NCBI RefSeq assembly: GCF_002269385.1
Contig: NZ_CP022957.1
Location: 429,001-493,000 of the forward strand
Direction: 5' to 3'
Length of the DNA stretch: 64,000 nucleotides
DNA from: Maribacter cobaltidurans
GTDB lineage: Bacteria > Bacteroidota > Bacteroidia > Flavobacteriales > Flavobacteriaceae
This document shows positions 17,264 to 25,928 of this stretch, piece by piece. Below the pieces are notes generated by a model that had not been told where the DNA came from, did no database searches, and was given only the letters and a program-made list of their open reading frames with translations. A program made the translations under genes and the position numbers. Numbering within the stretch: the first letter of the stretch is position 1; every line of letters starts with the position of its first letter.

Positions 17264-18058
17264 ATGATGGATACTAGAGAAAAAATAACGGCCCTTATCA
17301 TAACTTTCAATGAAATTGGATACATTGAAAAATGTTTGGATTCCGTTTCCTTTGCTGACGAAATCATTGTGGTAGACTCCTTTAGTACGGATGGTACTTA
17401 TGAATATCTTTTAAATCATCCTAAGGTTAAGGTCATTCAAAACCCTTTTGAAAACTTTACGGCCCAAAAATCGTTTGCGCTTAAACAGGCAACCAATGAC
17501 TGGGTGCTTTTTTTGGATGCAGATGAAGTGGTTCCTACAAGTTTAAAAGATGAAATTCTAAACACCGTTTCCGGGGAAGGTGATATTGTTGCCTATTGGT
17601 TTTACAGACAATTCATGTTCCAAGATGAGAAGTTAAAATTTAGCGGATGGCAAACGGATAAGAACTATCGTCTTTTCAGAAAAAGTAAAGCCAAATTTTC
17701 AGACAGAAGAATCGTCCACGAAACCTTGGACGTTGAAGGAACATCTGGTATACTGACAGAAAAGCTTATCCATTATTGCTATAAAAATTACGAGGACTAC
17801 AAGTCCAAAATGCTAAATTATGGCAGATTAAAAGCCATTGAATGTTTTTACCGCGAGCGAAAATTCAATTATGCATCCATGTATTTGAAAACAGGATGGA
17901 AATTTTTTAATCATTACATCCTACGGCTTGGATTTTTGGATGGAAAAAAAGGTTTTATTATTTGCTATTTGAATGCTCTTGGCGTCTCGGAAAGGTTCAA
18001 GGAACTAAAACGTTTGGAACAAAAAAACGAATTGGCCTACTACTTGGTAATGCCATAA
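17264..18058 (+). CDS. Family 2 glycosyltransferase, LPS-core (WaaE/KdtX)-like
   Basis: A 264-residue GT-A enzyme without signal or membrane helix. ITALIITFNEIGYIEKCLDS and EIIVVDSFSTDGT form the nucleotide-binding N-terminus, and LFLDADEVVP holds the DxD metal motif. The following segment (FSGWQTDKNYRLFRKSKAKF and HETLDVEG) matches the group that adds heptose or glucose to the LPS inner core. It probably acts at the cytoplasmic face of the inner membrane. Two ATGs are adjacent, so the start is uncertain by one codon. Its last 19 bases overlap the convergent gene 18040-18870. Confidence 0.88.
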   Translation: MMDTREKITALIITFNEIGYIEKCLDSVSFADEIIVVDSFSTDGTYEYLLNHPKVKVIQNPFENFTAQKSFALKQATNDWVLFLDADEVVPTSLKDEILNTVSGEGDIVAYWFYRQFMFQDEKLKFSGWQTDKNYRLFRKSKAKFSDRRIVHETLDVEGTSGILTEKLIHYCYKNYEDYKSKMLNYGRLKAIECFYRERKFNYASMYLKTGWKFFNHYILRLGFLDGKKGFIICYLNALGVSERFKELKRLEQKNELAYYLVMP

Positions 18059-18870
18059 AAAGTCCAAACCCTCTTTTCCTTTTTTGTTTTTTTCCTTATT
18101 CCTACATTCTTTGCAATAGATTCAGGAGTCTTATAACCGCGCTTATGGTCAAGATGTACACATACCGCGCTATATCTCAATTGTTTGGATTTGATTCCGA
18201 AGTTGAAAAGACGTTCTCCCAACTCCCTATCCTGTCCGCCATACTGCATTCGCTCATCGAAGCCGTTTACATTCAATATATCATTCTTCCATCCGGAAGA
18301 ATTATGCCCGTTCCAACTGGCATTGGTTGGCGTAACCCAATTCAAGACTTTTGAAATAATACCATGGGCGGTCAATTTATTATTTTTGAATGTCTTGGGT
18401 ATGCCCTTTTCTTTAAGCCAGTTAATATCAAAACATCGTTGATGTTCAACATCCTCCAAACTTATCAATTTTGATATGTTCATCGGCAGCATATAATATC
18501 CTCCTGAAATAAAATAACCCGGTTCCTTATTAATATAATGTACATGGACAAAATCTTCTCTGGGAATGCAGTCGCCATCTGTCATAATAATATAATCCGT
18601 TTTACAAGCCACAACCGCCTTATTCAAGATTCTAGATTTTTGAAAACCATCGTCTTCCTGCCAAACATGTACAATAGGATAAAAAACCTCTTTGGACATT
18701 TCGTCCAACAATTCCTTCGTCGCAGGTTTGGAACCGTCATCTGCTATAACGACCTCAAAATTTTTAAAGGTCTGCTGATTGAAACCCCAAAGCACTTTTT
18801 TAAGCCATTCTTCGGCGTTGTAAGTACTTACTATTACACTAATTTTTAGGTCCTCTGATGTATCCGTCAT
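18040..18870 (-). CDS. Family 2 glycosyltransferase with galactosyltransferase-like C-terminus
   Basis: The 276-residue protein has ISVIVSTYNAEEWLKKVL, VIADDGS and IMTDGDCIP (a DxD-like motif) in the N-terminal GT-A half. The C-terminal part reads GHNSSGWKND, then GGQDRELGERLFNFG, the acidic motif of the Glyco_transf_7C/chondroitin-synthase-like half. Similar enzymes add Gal or GalNAc to lipopolysaccharide or capsule glycans. It starts 9 bases downstream of a -7 box at 18878-18885 and ends inside the 3' end of the convergent glycosyltransferase. Confidence 0.86.
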   Translation of the reverse strand: MTDTSEDLKISVIVSTYNAEEWLKKVLWGFNQQTFKNFEVVIADDGSKPATKELLDEMSKEVFYPIVHVWQEDDGFQKSRILNKAVVACKTDYIIMTDGDCIPREDFVHVHYINKEPGYFISGGYYMLPMNISKLISLEDVEHQRCFDINWLKEKGIPKTFKNNKLTAHGIISKVLNWVTPTNASWNGHNSSGWKNDILNVNGFDERMQYGGQDRELGERLFNFGIKSKQLRYSAVCVHLDHKRGYKTPESIAKNVGIRKKTKKEKRVWTFYGITK

Positions 18871-18877
18871 AGTTTGA

Positions 18878-18885
18878 CAAAAATA
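18878..18885 (-). promoter_or_regulatory. -7 promoter element of the glycosyltransferase at 18040-18870
   Basis: The minus strand reads TATTTTTG, matching TAnnTTTG, seven bases from the ATG. This would give a very short leader. The -33 element is not clear. Confidence 0.4.
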
Positions 18886-18970
18886 TAAAAGTCTTCCTGT
18901 ATCTTTGTTTTTTTATATTGCTATTGTTCATTCTTATATCAAATTCTTTTAAATCTTATATACGTTTAAA

Positions 18971-19795
18971 ATGAAGGTAAAGGAATATCCTCAATCTATT
19001 TACCATACTATTAGGCTATTATTGAAATCCTCACACAAGATGAGGACTGATAATAAAACAGAAATACCAGTCATTGTTTCTTTTACATCAATTCCCTCCA
19101 GACTTCGCATTCTTCATATAGTAGTACGCAGTCTTTTAAATCAGAGTGTCCGTCCAGAAAAAATAATTCTTTGGTTACACCATGACCTTAAGGGCAGGTT
19201 ACCTGAACAGCTTACAAAACTTTTAGGAAACCCTTTTGAAATTCAATACTCATCACAAACCTGCTCCCACAGAAAATTGGTCCTAACCCTGGAAAAATTT
19301 CCAAACAAAACTATTGTTACCTGCGACGATGATGTCATCTATCAACAAAAATGGTTGGAATTGCTATACAAAGACCATCAAAAATATCCTGATTGTATTT
19401 CTGCCAACCAAGTAAGGTACATTCAACATGACAACGCTGGAAATCTTTTACCGTATAAAAAATGGACACAAAACAAGGATGAACCATTTAACTCAAAAGC
19501 CATTTTACCAATAGGTGTTGGTGGTGTTCTATATCCCATTGATAGTCTTTCCGAACAAGTAACTGAGGAAGAACTATATCTAAAACTAACCCCTAGCGCG
19601 GATGATTTATGGTTCAAAGCTATGTCACTTCTTATGGGGACCAGATCAAAATTATCCGATTTCAGTCCACAAAAACCAATTCCCATAATAAATTCACAAA
19701 GGGAATCCCTTAAAAAAGAAAATGTTGACGAAGACAAAAACCGAACACAATGGTTGGCGGTTTCGGAGTACTTTAATTTAAATCTCAAAGAATAA
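18971..19795 (+). CDS. Putative glycosyltransferase (GT-A-like, TCDDDV motif)
   Basis: The 274-residue protein lacks a signal peptide. After a basic N-terminus it reads IPVIVSFTSIPSRLRILHIV, VRPEKIILWLHHDLKGRLPE and then TIVTCDDDVIYQQKWLE, the order of strand, donor-binding region and DxD expected of a GT-A fold. ISANQVRYI and SADDLWFKAMSLLMG complete the catalytic part. Donor and acceptor are unknown. Its position next to two other glycosyltransferases suggests cell-surface glycan synthesis. The tsaC-like gene follows after 4 bases, so transcription probably continues. Confidence 0.78.
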   Translation: MKVKEYPQSIYHTIRLLLKSSHKMRTDNKTEIPVIVSFTSIPSRLRILHIVVRSLLNQSVRPEKIILWLHHDLKGRLPEQLTKLLGNPFEIQYSSQTCSHRKLVLTLEKFPNKTIVTCDDDVIYQQKWLELLYKDHQKYPDCISANQVRYIQHDNAGNLLPYKKWTQNKDEPFNSKAILPIGVGGVLYPIDSLSEQVTEEELYLKLTPSADDLWFKAMSLLMGTRSKLSDFSPQKPIPIINSQRESLKKENVDEDKNRTQWLAVSEYFNLNLKE

Positions 19796-19799
19796 AGCG

Positions 19800-20360
19800 A
19801 TGATGGACGAAATAAACAAATCCATTGAAGTGCTTCAAAATGGAGGACTCATCCTTTACCCTACTGATTCCGTTTGGAGCATTGGCTGCGATGCGACCAA
19901 TGAAGAAGCCATAAAAAAGGTATTTGCCTTAAAGGGGATAAAAGAAGCCAATTCCCTTTTATGCCTTGTTGCCAATGAGGCCATGTTAGAAAGGTATGTG
20001 GAACAGGTTCCAGATTTGGCGTATGATATTATGGACTTAGCGACCAAGCCTACCACAATTATTTACGATAAACCCAAAGGAATTGCACCAAACCTGGTTG
20101 CCAAAGACAATACCTTGGCCATTAGGGTGGCTTCCGATAAGTTCTGTCAATATCTCATTGGCAAGTATAAAAAACCCATTGTGGCCACATCGGCCAATCT
20201 TGCGGGCCAAAAGACACCTATCAATTTTAAAGAAATTGACGCGGCCATTTTATCAGGTGTCGACTATGTGGTAAATTTGGAGCCTGAAAATCAGAATGCA
20301 GTCCCATCTTCAATTATTAAACTGGGCATGGATGGACTTGTAAAAGTGATTAGGGAATAA
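19800..20360 (+). CDS. L-threonylcarbamoyladenylate synthase (Sua5/YrdC/TsaC family)
   Basis: The 186-residue protein makes threonylcarbamoyl-AMP for the t6A modification of tRNAs that read ANN codons. The YrdC fold is recognised by [19 protein letters not shown] (16-34), [18 protein letters not shown] and [16 protein letters not shown]. There is no Sua5 C-terminal domain, so it is of the short TsaC/YciO type. YciO paralogs are hard to exclude from sequence alone. It starts 4 bases after the glycosyltransferase stop and is followed by cca, another tRNA-related gene, after 16 bases. Confidence 0.87.
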   Translation: MMDEINKSIEVLQNGGLILYPTDSVWSIGCDATNEEAIKKVFALKGIKEANSLLCLVANEAMLERYVEQVPDLAYDIMDLATKPTTIIYDKPKGIAPNLVAKDNTLAIRVASDKFCQYLIGKYKKPIVATSANLAGQKTPINFKEIDAAILSGVDYVVNLEPENQNAVPSSIIKLGMDGLVKVIRE

Positions 20361-20376
20361 TGCCGATGAATACAGA

Positions 20377-21795
20377 ATGGACTACAAAAAGGCACTGAGC
20401 CAACCAATTTTCAAAATTATTGGTCAGACAGCTGACGAACTCAATTTGGACACCTATGTCATAGGTGGATACGTTAGGGATTTCCTGTTGAAAAGGGGAA
20501 CTGCCAAAGATATAGATATTGTTGCCGTAGGTAGTGGTATTGCATTAGCGACCAAATTGGCTTCTAAGCTTCCTGGAGAACCCAAAGTTTCGGTTTTTAA
20601 AAATTTTGGGACTGCCATGGTAAGAAACGCAGATCTGGAGCTTGAATTCGTTGGTGCAAGAAAGGAAAGTTACCATAGGGACAGTAGGAAACCTGTCGTA
20701 GAGGATGGTACTTTGGAGGAGGATCAAAAAAGAAGGGATTTCACCATCAATGCCTTGGCCATTTCACTGAACCAAAATAATTATGGAACGCTTTTAGACC
20801 CGTTTGCCGGATTGGAAGACTTGGAAAACAAGTTGATAAGAACTCCTCTGGATCCGGACATTACCTATTCCGATGACCCATTGAGAATGATGCGGGCCAT
20901 ACGGTTTGCCACACAATTAAATTTTAGGATTGAAGCTACATCTTTGGAAGCCATTACCCGAAACAAAGAACGGATCAAGATAATATCCAAGGAACGCATC
21001 GTAGAGGAATTAAACAAAATTATGCTCTGCCCAATACCATCAAAAGGCTTTTCCCTACTGCATAAAACAGGTCTCTTGGAGATTATCATGCCCGAATTGA
21101 CGGCACTACAGGGAATCGAAGAAATAGAAGGGCAAAGACACAAGGATAACTTTTGGCATACTTTGGAGGTCGTAGATAATATTTCCATGGAAACCGATGA
21201 CCTTTGGTTGCGTTGGGCAGCGCTGCTCCATGATATTGGAAAGGCTCCTACGAAACGCTTCAACAAAAAAATTGGCTGGACCTTCCATGGCCATGAATTC
21301 GTAGGCTCTAAAATGGTATACACCCTTTTTAAAAAGTTAAGAATGCCATTGAACGAAAAAATGAAAGTTGTACAAAAATTGGTATTACTAAGTTCCCGCC
21401 CCATTATTTTAGCCGAGGAACATGTAACGGATTCCGCAGTGCGAAGACTGGTTTTTGATGCAGGAGAGCATGTGGAGGACCTTATGACCTTATGCGAAGC
21501 GGATATCACCACCAAAAATCCCAAAAAGCAGCGAAAGTATAAGAACAATTTTAAATTGGTCCGTGAAAAAATTAAAGAAGTTGAGGAACGTGACCGCATA
21601 CGAAACTTTCAACCTCCCGTTTCGGGAGAAGAAATTATGGAAACCTTTAACCTAAAACCCTCAAAGGAGATAGGGATTATAAAAGACGCCATTAAAGAAG
21701 CAATTTTGGAAGGGGAAATCCCAAATGAATATGAAGCTGCCAAAGAATTTATGATTAAAAAGGGGGTATCCATGGGATTGATCTTATCCAAATGA
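20377..21795 (+). CDS. cca: CCA tRNA nucleotidyltransferase with HD domain
   Basis: The 472-residue enzyme adds or repairs the 3' CCA of tRNA. The head domain has [14 protein letters not shown] and the catalytic DIDIVAVG, followed by [12 protein letters not shown] and [26 protein letters not shown] lies in the neck region. From about 250 there is an HD phosphohydrolase domain with [11 protein letters not shown]. The domain order is that of class II enzymes with an added HD domain, usual in Bacteroidota. It lies 16 bases downstream of the tsaC-like gene. Confidence 0.94.
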   Translation: MDYKKALSQPIFKIIGQTADELNLDTYVIGGYVRDFLLKRGTAKDIDIVAVGSGIALATKLASKLPGEPKVSVFKNFGTAMVRNADLELEFVGARKESYHRDSRKPVVEDGTLEEDQKRRDFTINALAISLNQNNYGTLLDPFAGLEDLENKLIRTPLDPDITYSDDPLRMMRAIRFATQLNFRIEATSLEAITRNKERIKIISKERIVEELNKIMLCPIPSKGFSLLHKTGLLEIIMPELTALQGIEEIEGQRHKDNFWHTLEVVDNISMETDDLWLRWAALLHDIGKAPTKRFNKKIGWTFHGHEFVGSKMVYTLFKKLRMPLNEKMKVVQKLVLLSSRPIILAEEHVTDSAVRRLVFDAGEHVEDLMTLCEADITTKNPKKQRKYKNNFKLVREKIKEVEERDRIRNFQPPVSGEEIMETFNLKPSKEIGIIKDAIKEAILEGEIPNEYEAAKEFMIKKGVSMGLILSK

Positions 21796-21887
21796 AATGG
21801 TGCAGAGGCTTAAAACTTGGTTTTTTTGAAGACCTTCACACAAGACAATAAACCGTCCATTTCGATATCTTTTTTCCAAAAGAGTGG

Positions 21888-21895
21888 TAATTTTG
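21888..21895 (+). promoter_or_regulatory. -7 promoter element of ctaA
   Basis: TAATTTTG matches TAnnTTTG, 14 bases upstream of the ctaA ATG. It lies in the 114-base gap after cca. Confidence 0.45.
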
Positions 21896-21909
21896 CCTAA
21901 ACGAAAAAA

Positions 21910-22944
21910 ATGAAAGCCTCTTTCAGAAAACTTGCCAAATTGACCCTTATATTGGTGTATTTGGTCATAGTCGCCGGTGCTGTTGTAAGGATGACAGGAA
22001 GTGGTATGGGGTGTCCTGACTGGCCAAAATGTTTTGGCTATTATATTCCTCCTACAGAAGATTCTGAACTACAATGGCAATCAGGGCAAGCTTACAAGAA
22101 AGGGCAGGTGATTATTTTGGAAGAAACCCTTCAAGTAGCCAAGGAAGATTTCACCTCCAATACAACTTTTGATTCCTCAAATTGGGAATTGTACACGAAA
22201 CATAATTATGCCATTTTCAATCCATGGCATACTTGGATAGAGTATATCAATCGCCTTTTTGGGGCTTTGGCCGGCTTGGCAACTCTAATCTTGGCTTTTG
22301 GCGCCTTAAAATATTGGAAAAAGCAGAAACGGGTTACCATACTAGCTTGGTTAGTGGTGCTTGGTATGGGTTTTCAGGCCTGGCTTGGGGCCACCGTTGT
22401 CTATTCTGTTTTGGAACCTGTAAAAATTACATTGCACATGCTCATGGCCTTGTTGATTGTAGCCATGCTCCTTTACATAATCTATAAGGTCAATGATGAG
22501 GACAAAAGAATCTATTATGATAGGACTACACTTATTTTGGCCTCTTTTGCATTGATGCTGACACTTGTTCAAATAGGTCTCGGAACACAGGTAAGGCAAT
22601 TCGTGGATCATCAAATTGAAATGATGGGGGATAGTTCCAAAAGACAATGGCTCAATGATCCTTCCATTATTTTTTACATACATCGCAGCTTTTCCATAAT
22701 AGTGATACTGGTAAATGCATTCTTGGCATATAGGATTTTTAAATTGAATCTGGGACACGTAAAAATAGTTTGGATACTCTTCCTCGTTGTCATAGAGGCT
22801 TTCTCTGGAATGGCCATGTATTATTTGGACTTTCCCTTTGCCAGTCAACCACTGCATCTCGTGATAGCATCTATTTTATTCGGCGTTCAGTTCTATTTGG
22901 TTTTAGATGCCCTAAAGCCTAAAATAAGTCCCAATTCTTTGTAA
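21910..22944 (+). CDS. ctaA: COX15/CtaA heme A synthase
   Basis: The 344-residue inner-membrane protein has eight predicted helices. The first contains LVYLVIVAGAVVRMTGSGMGCPDWPKC, whose GSGMGCPDWP stretch is the signature of CtaA/COX15. Conserved His residues are seen in NPWHTWIEYINRLFG, in LHMLMAL, in FYIHRSFS and near QPLHLVIAS, consistent with the two heme-binding sites. It oxidises heme O to heme A for cytochrome oxidase. It is transcribed alone: cca ends 114 bases before it and a separate promoter box overlaps its stop codon. Confidence 0.95.
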   Translation: MKASFRKLAKLTLILVYLVIVAGAVVRMTGSGMGCPDWPKCFGYYIPPTEDSELQWQSGQAYKKGQVIILEETLQVAKEDFTSNTTFDSSNWELYTKHNYAIFNPWHTWIEYINRLFGALAGLATLILAFGALKYWKKQKRVTILAWLVVLGMGFQAWLGATVVYSVLEPVKITLHMLMALLIVAMLLYIIYKVNDEDKRIYYDRTTLILASFALMLTLVQIGLGTQVRQFVDHQIEMMGDSSKRQWLNDPSIIFYIHRSFSIIVILVNAFLAYRIFKLNLGHVKIVWILFLVVIEAFSGMAMYYLDFPFASQPLHLVIASILFGVQFYLVLDALKPKISPNSL

Positions 22945-22949
22945 CTTTG
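22942..22949 (+). promoter_or_regulatory. -7 promoter element overlapping the ctaA stop codon
   Basis: TAACTTTG matches TAnnTTTG exactly; its first three bases are the TAA stop of ctaA. The next ATG lies 22 bases downstream, so it can serve the PRiA4_ORF3-like gene. Confidence 0.5.
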
Positions 22950-22970
22950 CCTTCCCACAAAAATTAAGGA

Positions 22971-23468
22971 ATGGTCTATAAAATTAGAATAATACTAGAT
23001 GCTGAAGAAGATATCTTCAGGGATCTGGAAATTGAAGCCCATAATACTTTAGAGGAGTTTCATAACGCCATTACCCAGGCATTTGGCTTTTTGGGAAATG
23101 AAATGGCCTCTTTTTATACCTGTGACGAAAATTGGAAGCAGGATGAGGAAATTGCCTTGTTCGATATGAGCGAAAGCGGCTCTGACGTACGTCTCATGAA
23201 TGAAACATTTTTGGAAGATGTGGTCACCGAGGACAGCCCAAAAATGATTTACGTTTATGACTTTTTGAACATGTGGACCTTCTTTGTGGAATTGGCGGAT
23301 ATTGTGAATAAAGAAGATGGACAGGCCTACCCTAATGTACTCTTTAGCTTCGGTGAACTTCCAGAGTCTCCACCAGAGAGAAAATTCGAATCTGAAAATA
23401 GTGCCTTTGATTTTGACGATACTTTTGAAAACTATGACGATTTGGACTTTGATGAAAACTGGAACTAA
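22971..23468 (+). CDS. PRiA4_ORF3-like (IS1096 TnpR-like) acidic protein
   Basis: The 165-residue protein starts MVYKIRIILDAEEDIFRDLE and continues NTLEEFHNAITQAFGF, the beginning of the PF07929 fold known from plasmid pRiA4b ORF-3. MIYVYDFLNMWTFFVEL closes the domain. The last 25 residues are extremely acidic (FDDTFENYDDLDFDENWN). Despite the mobile-element-derived family name there is no transposase or inverted repeat around it, and many flavobacteria carry it as a stable chromosomal gene. The function is unknown. The following gene starts 74 bases later on the same strand. Confidence 0.8.
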   Translation: MVYKIRIILDAEEDIFRDLEIEAHNTLEEFHNAITQAFGFLGNEMASFYTCDENWKQDEEIALFDMSESGSDVRLMNETFLEDVVTEDSPKMIYVYDFLNMWTFFVELADIVNKEDGQAYPNVLFSFGELPESPPERKFESENSAFDFDDTFENYDDLDFDENWN

Positions 23469-23542
23469 ATAGTCGTTTCTTGAACTGAAAGATTTACACC
23501 CAAAAAAATTCCATAAACAGCCCATTTAACTATTAAAATATC

Positions 23543-24601
23543 ATGGTCAACTTATATGCTACCCAAATCGAACATATTTCCATACATAGAGTAGGGAACA
23601 AAAATAAAGGTGAAGGTGTTTTTTTGTCCGCAGAACCTTTCGCCCTTAACGATGAGACTACAGGACTACTTAAGGAATACTTCTTTAAGCCTTTTAGGGA
23701 AAAAGAGGAAAACTATTTTAAATTGTCAAATGAGGTTGATGTGGAGTTTAACGAACTATACAAGTTGGCAAATGAATTGTTTTCTGATCCATCAAACTCA
23801 CATATGGCCTCAAAGAAAATCGCTACCTTATTATTCGAACAGTCCAACCATCCCCACATTAAAAGTGGTGAGGTATATGTAACTTACCTGACTGGGGTAC
23901 ATTTGGACAATGAAAAGGTGGATGCCATTGGAATCTTCAAGAGTGAGCTGAAACATGATTTTCTTCAGTTCAAGGAAAATGAATCCAATTTGGATATCAT
24001 TGTACAACAGGGTATAAATATCAATAAGTTGGACAAGGGCTGCCTTATTTTTAATGTGAATAAGGAAGATGGTTATAAGGTGCTGTCCGTGGACAGTAAT
24101 AAATATGATACCAAATATTGGCTGGAAAATTTTCTAAGTGTTGTTCCATTATCGGATGACAATTTCAAAACAAAAAACTATCTGAAGTTCTGTCAAAACT
24201 TCGCCAAGGACGTGGTATTACCTGCCGAGGACAAGCAGCAGGAAGTCCTGTTCATGAATCGTGCAGTAAACCATTTCGCCAAGAACGATGCATTTGAAGA
24301 GACAAACTTTCTTAACGAGGTTATGGAAAACCCGGCTTTGATTCCTGAATTTAAACATTATAAGGTTGAAAAAGGACCCAAGTACAGCATTGAGGATGTT
24401 TCCAACTTTGACATTGCCAACAAGGCTGTTTCCGATGCCCGAAGAAAAATTAAAAACGTCATTAACTTGGACACCAACATCCAAATCAAACTGGACTTTA
24501 TAAATCCAGAGTCGGCCGAAAAGTTCGTGGAAAAGGGGTGGGACGAGGAACGTCAAATGTATTATTACCTAGTGTATTTTAACAAGGAGCAGAAGAGTTA
24601 G
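23543..24601 (+). CDS. 37-kDa nucleoid-associated protein (NdpA/YejK family)
   Basis: The 352-residue protein matches the NA37 family. It starts ATQIEHISIHRVGNKNKGEG and includes ALNDETTGLLKEYFFKPF. GEVYVTYLTGVHLDNEKVDAIGIFKSE marks the central beta sheet, and KGCLIFNVNKEDGYKVLSVD follows. NdpA-type proteins bind the nucleoid; their exact role is unclear, and related proteins occur in phage-defence contexts in other bacteria. No defence partners are visible here. The gene ends 33 bases before the convergent kinase-like gene. Confidence 0.85.
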   Translation: MVNLYATQIEHISIHRVGNKNKGEGVFLSAEPFALNDETTGLLKEYFFKPFREKEENYFKLSNEVDVEFNELYKLANELFSDPSNSHMASKKIATLLFEQSNHPHIKSGEVYVTYLTGVHLDNEKVDAIGIFKSELKHDFLQFKENESNLDIIVQQGININKLDKGCLIFNVNKEDGYKVLSVDSNKYDTKYWLENFLSVVPLSDDNFKTKNYLKFCQNFAKDVVLPAEDKQQEVLFMNRAVNHFAKNDAFEETNFLNEVMENPALIPEFKHYKVEKGPKYSIEDVSNFDIANKAVSDARRKIKNVINLDTNIQIKLDFINPESAEKFVEKGWDEERQMYYYLVYFNKEQKS

Positions 24602-24634
24602 TTTTTAGTTAAACTAACTACTGACCTCAGAAAC

Positions 24635-25714
24635 CTAAATCTTAATATTCTGCTCAATGATCTGTTTCATACTTACATCCTCATAGTTCCTTCTAACAAA
24701 ATTGAGGGCAAGGTCCAATACTTCGCCCATAGTCTCACATTTGGCAAAATTGGAGTCCGATGTCAAGGTCCCTATTTGTTCCTTTAACAAGGCTATATTT
24801 TCCTCCGTGGAAATAGTATCCTCTTTACAGATGGCCCTTAGTTTTTTAATGCGGTTTCCAGAGCTCAATATCCGCTTGGCTACCATGGATCTCTCCTCCA
24901 ATTTATACTGGTCAACGGAATCCCTTAATAACTTTTTACGAACCATTTCCACCATCTGAAAATTCTCTTTAAAAAACTGGGGCCTATACACTTTTAATTT
25001 TCCTTCAAAACATTGTTGGTCAAAATCTATGGCACGAATTTTATAGACTACATGGTCAAAATCGTGGGTGGGCACGATTACGTAATTATAAGAGCGCATA
25101 TCTCCCAAAAGCCGTATCATACAGCGTTCGTTGAATTTAACGAACTCCTTTGCCAATTGGGCCTTTTCAGGTTCGCTGCAAGTAGGCAACATGTTTTTTA
25201 TAAACTCATCGCCCGGTATTCCGGCAATGTGTTCTTCGATTAGTGTATCCTTATAAACCAAAAAATTCAGGTTGTAGGGGGATAGCATATGTTCCAGCTC
25301 CAAACCATAAATTCTGGAAGCATCGGTACGTTTTATATAGAAATACGTAAAGTTGTCGTTTAGGATATTTCTAATCTTTATCCTGAAGGGTTTAGAGTTG
25401 CCAAAGGTGCAAAAGTCCACGGCATCTACGTTAAGGTATTGGTGGATATTATTGCTACCATCGGAATGCAAAATGGAATAAACTTTTTTTAAACTATCGT
25501 CTATCTCCTTGCGGTCAAACTCTGAATAGTATACCCTGATCCAAAGGGTATCTTCATCATTATTGTCGTATACCACTACCGAGCCGGAAAATCGGAGCAA
25601 ATCATCATAGAAAATGGGAATTTCACTTTTTCGATTGTAATGTTTCAGGTAGCCGTCCAAGGCCTCACTTACGGGATAGGCAGGCTTTTTCTTTGACATC
25701 AATTTTTCTTCCAT
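24635..25714 (-). CDS. Conserved Bacteroidota protein with kinase-like signatures
   Basis: I do not recognise a named family for this 359-residue soluble protein. Read as a kinase-like fold the order of features is striking: a strand with Lys in YFYIKRTD (Lys128), acidic residues in a following helix (Glu139/Glu141 in GLELEHML), a hinge-like EEHIAGIPGDEF (160-171), a loop GDMRSYNYV (204-212) resembling the aminoglycoside-kinase/HipA catalytic GDxxxxN, and AIDFDQQ (228-234) in the place of DFG/IDFD. The C-terminal 100 residues are helical. The assignment is inference from motif order alone. An ATG five codons in (MSKKKPAYPV) is an alternative start. Confidence 0.6.
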   Translation of the reverse strand: MEEKLMSKKKPAYPVSEALDGYLKHYNRKSEIPIFYDDLLRFSGSVVVYDNNDEDTLWIRVYYSEFDRKEIDDSLKKVYSILHSDGSNNIHQYLNVDAVDFCTFGNSKPFRIKIRNILNDNFTYFYIKRTDASRIYGLELEHMLSPYNLNFLVYKDTLIEEHIAGIPGDEFIKNMLPTCSEPEKAQLAKEFVKFNERCMIRLLGDMRSYNYVIVPTHDFDHVVYKIRAIDFDQQCFEGKLKVYRPQFFKENFQMVEMVRKKLLRDSVDQYKLEERSMVAKRILSSGNRIKKLRAICKEDTISTEENIALLKEQIGTLTSDSNFAKCETMGEVLDLALNFVRRNYEDVSMKQIIEQNIKI

Positions 25715-25928
25715 AGCGCTTCAATTCATTATTAAAGATACAACAATCGAAGCACTAAGTTAAACTACACGTTTTATCGATAAACTATTGGCTTTATCGG
25801 GTTTAAGAAAAGATTAGACTACAATAAAGTAATTCGCTACCACAGAATAAAAGGTGTTGGCAACAATACATTGCTCAAAACCAATGAATGGGCTTTTTTT
25901 GAGGGTCATAACTCACTTTTTTATAAAA
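25715..25928. promoter_or_regulatory. Divergent intergenic region with a TTTATCGATAAA palindrome
   Basis: This 214-base region separates the kinase-like gene (minus) from the giant adhesin (plus). A perfect 12-base palindrome TTTATCGATAAA is at 25773-25784, and a further CTTTATCGG half-site follows at about 25792-25800. On the minus strand TATCTTTA, near the -7 consensus, precedes the kinase-like gene. No gene is seen. Confidence 0.35.

Noticed and set aside
17264-19795. A complete capsule or LPS biosynthesis locus
   Set aside because: Only three glycosyltransferases on mixed strands; no polymerase, flippase, nucleotide-sugar enzymes or export genes nearby.
20865-21599. 244-residue minus-strand open frame opposite cca
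   Set aside because: Low-complexity Ser/Arg-rich composition without family motifs, fully antisense to a well-supported cca.
22351-22857. 168-residue minus-strand open frame opposite ctaA
   Set aside because: Composition reflects the complement of membrane-helix codons; no homology pattern.
22971-23468. Insertion sequence suggested by the PRiA4_ORF3/IS1096-type family name
   Set aside because: No transposase, inverted repeats or target duplication around the gene.
25854-25928. N-terminal extension of the giant adhesin
   Set aside because: It would place 25 residues before a perfect signal peptide starting at 25929.
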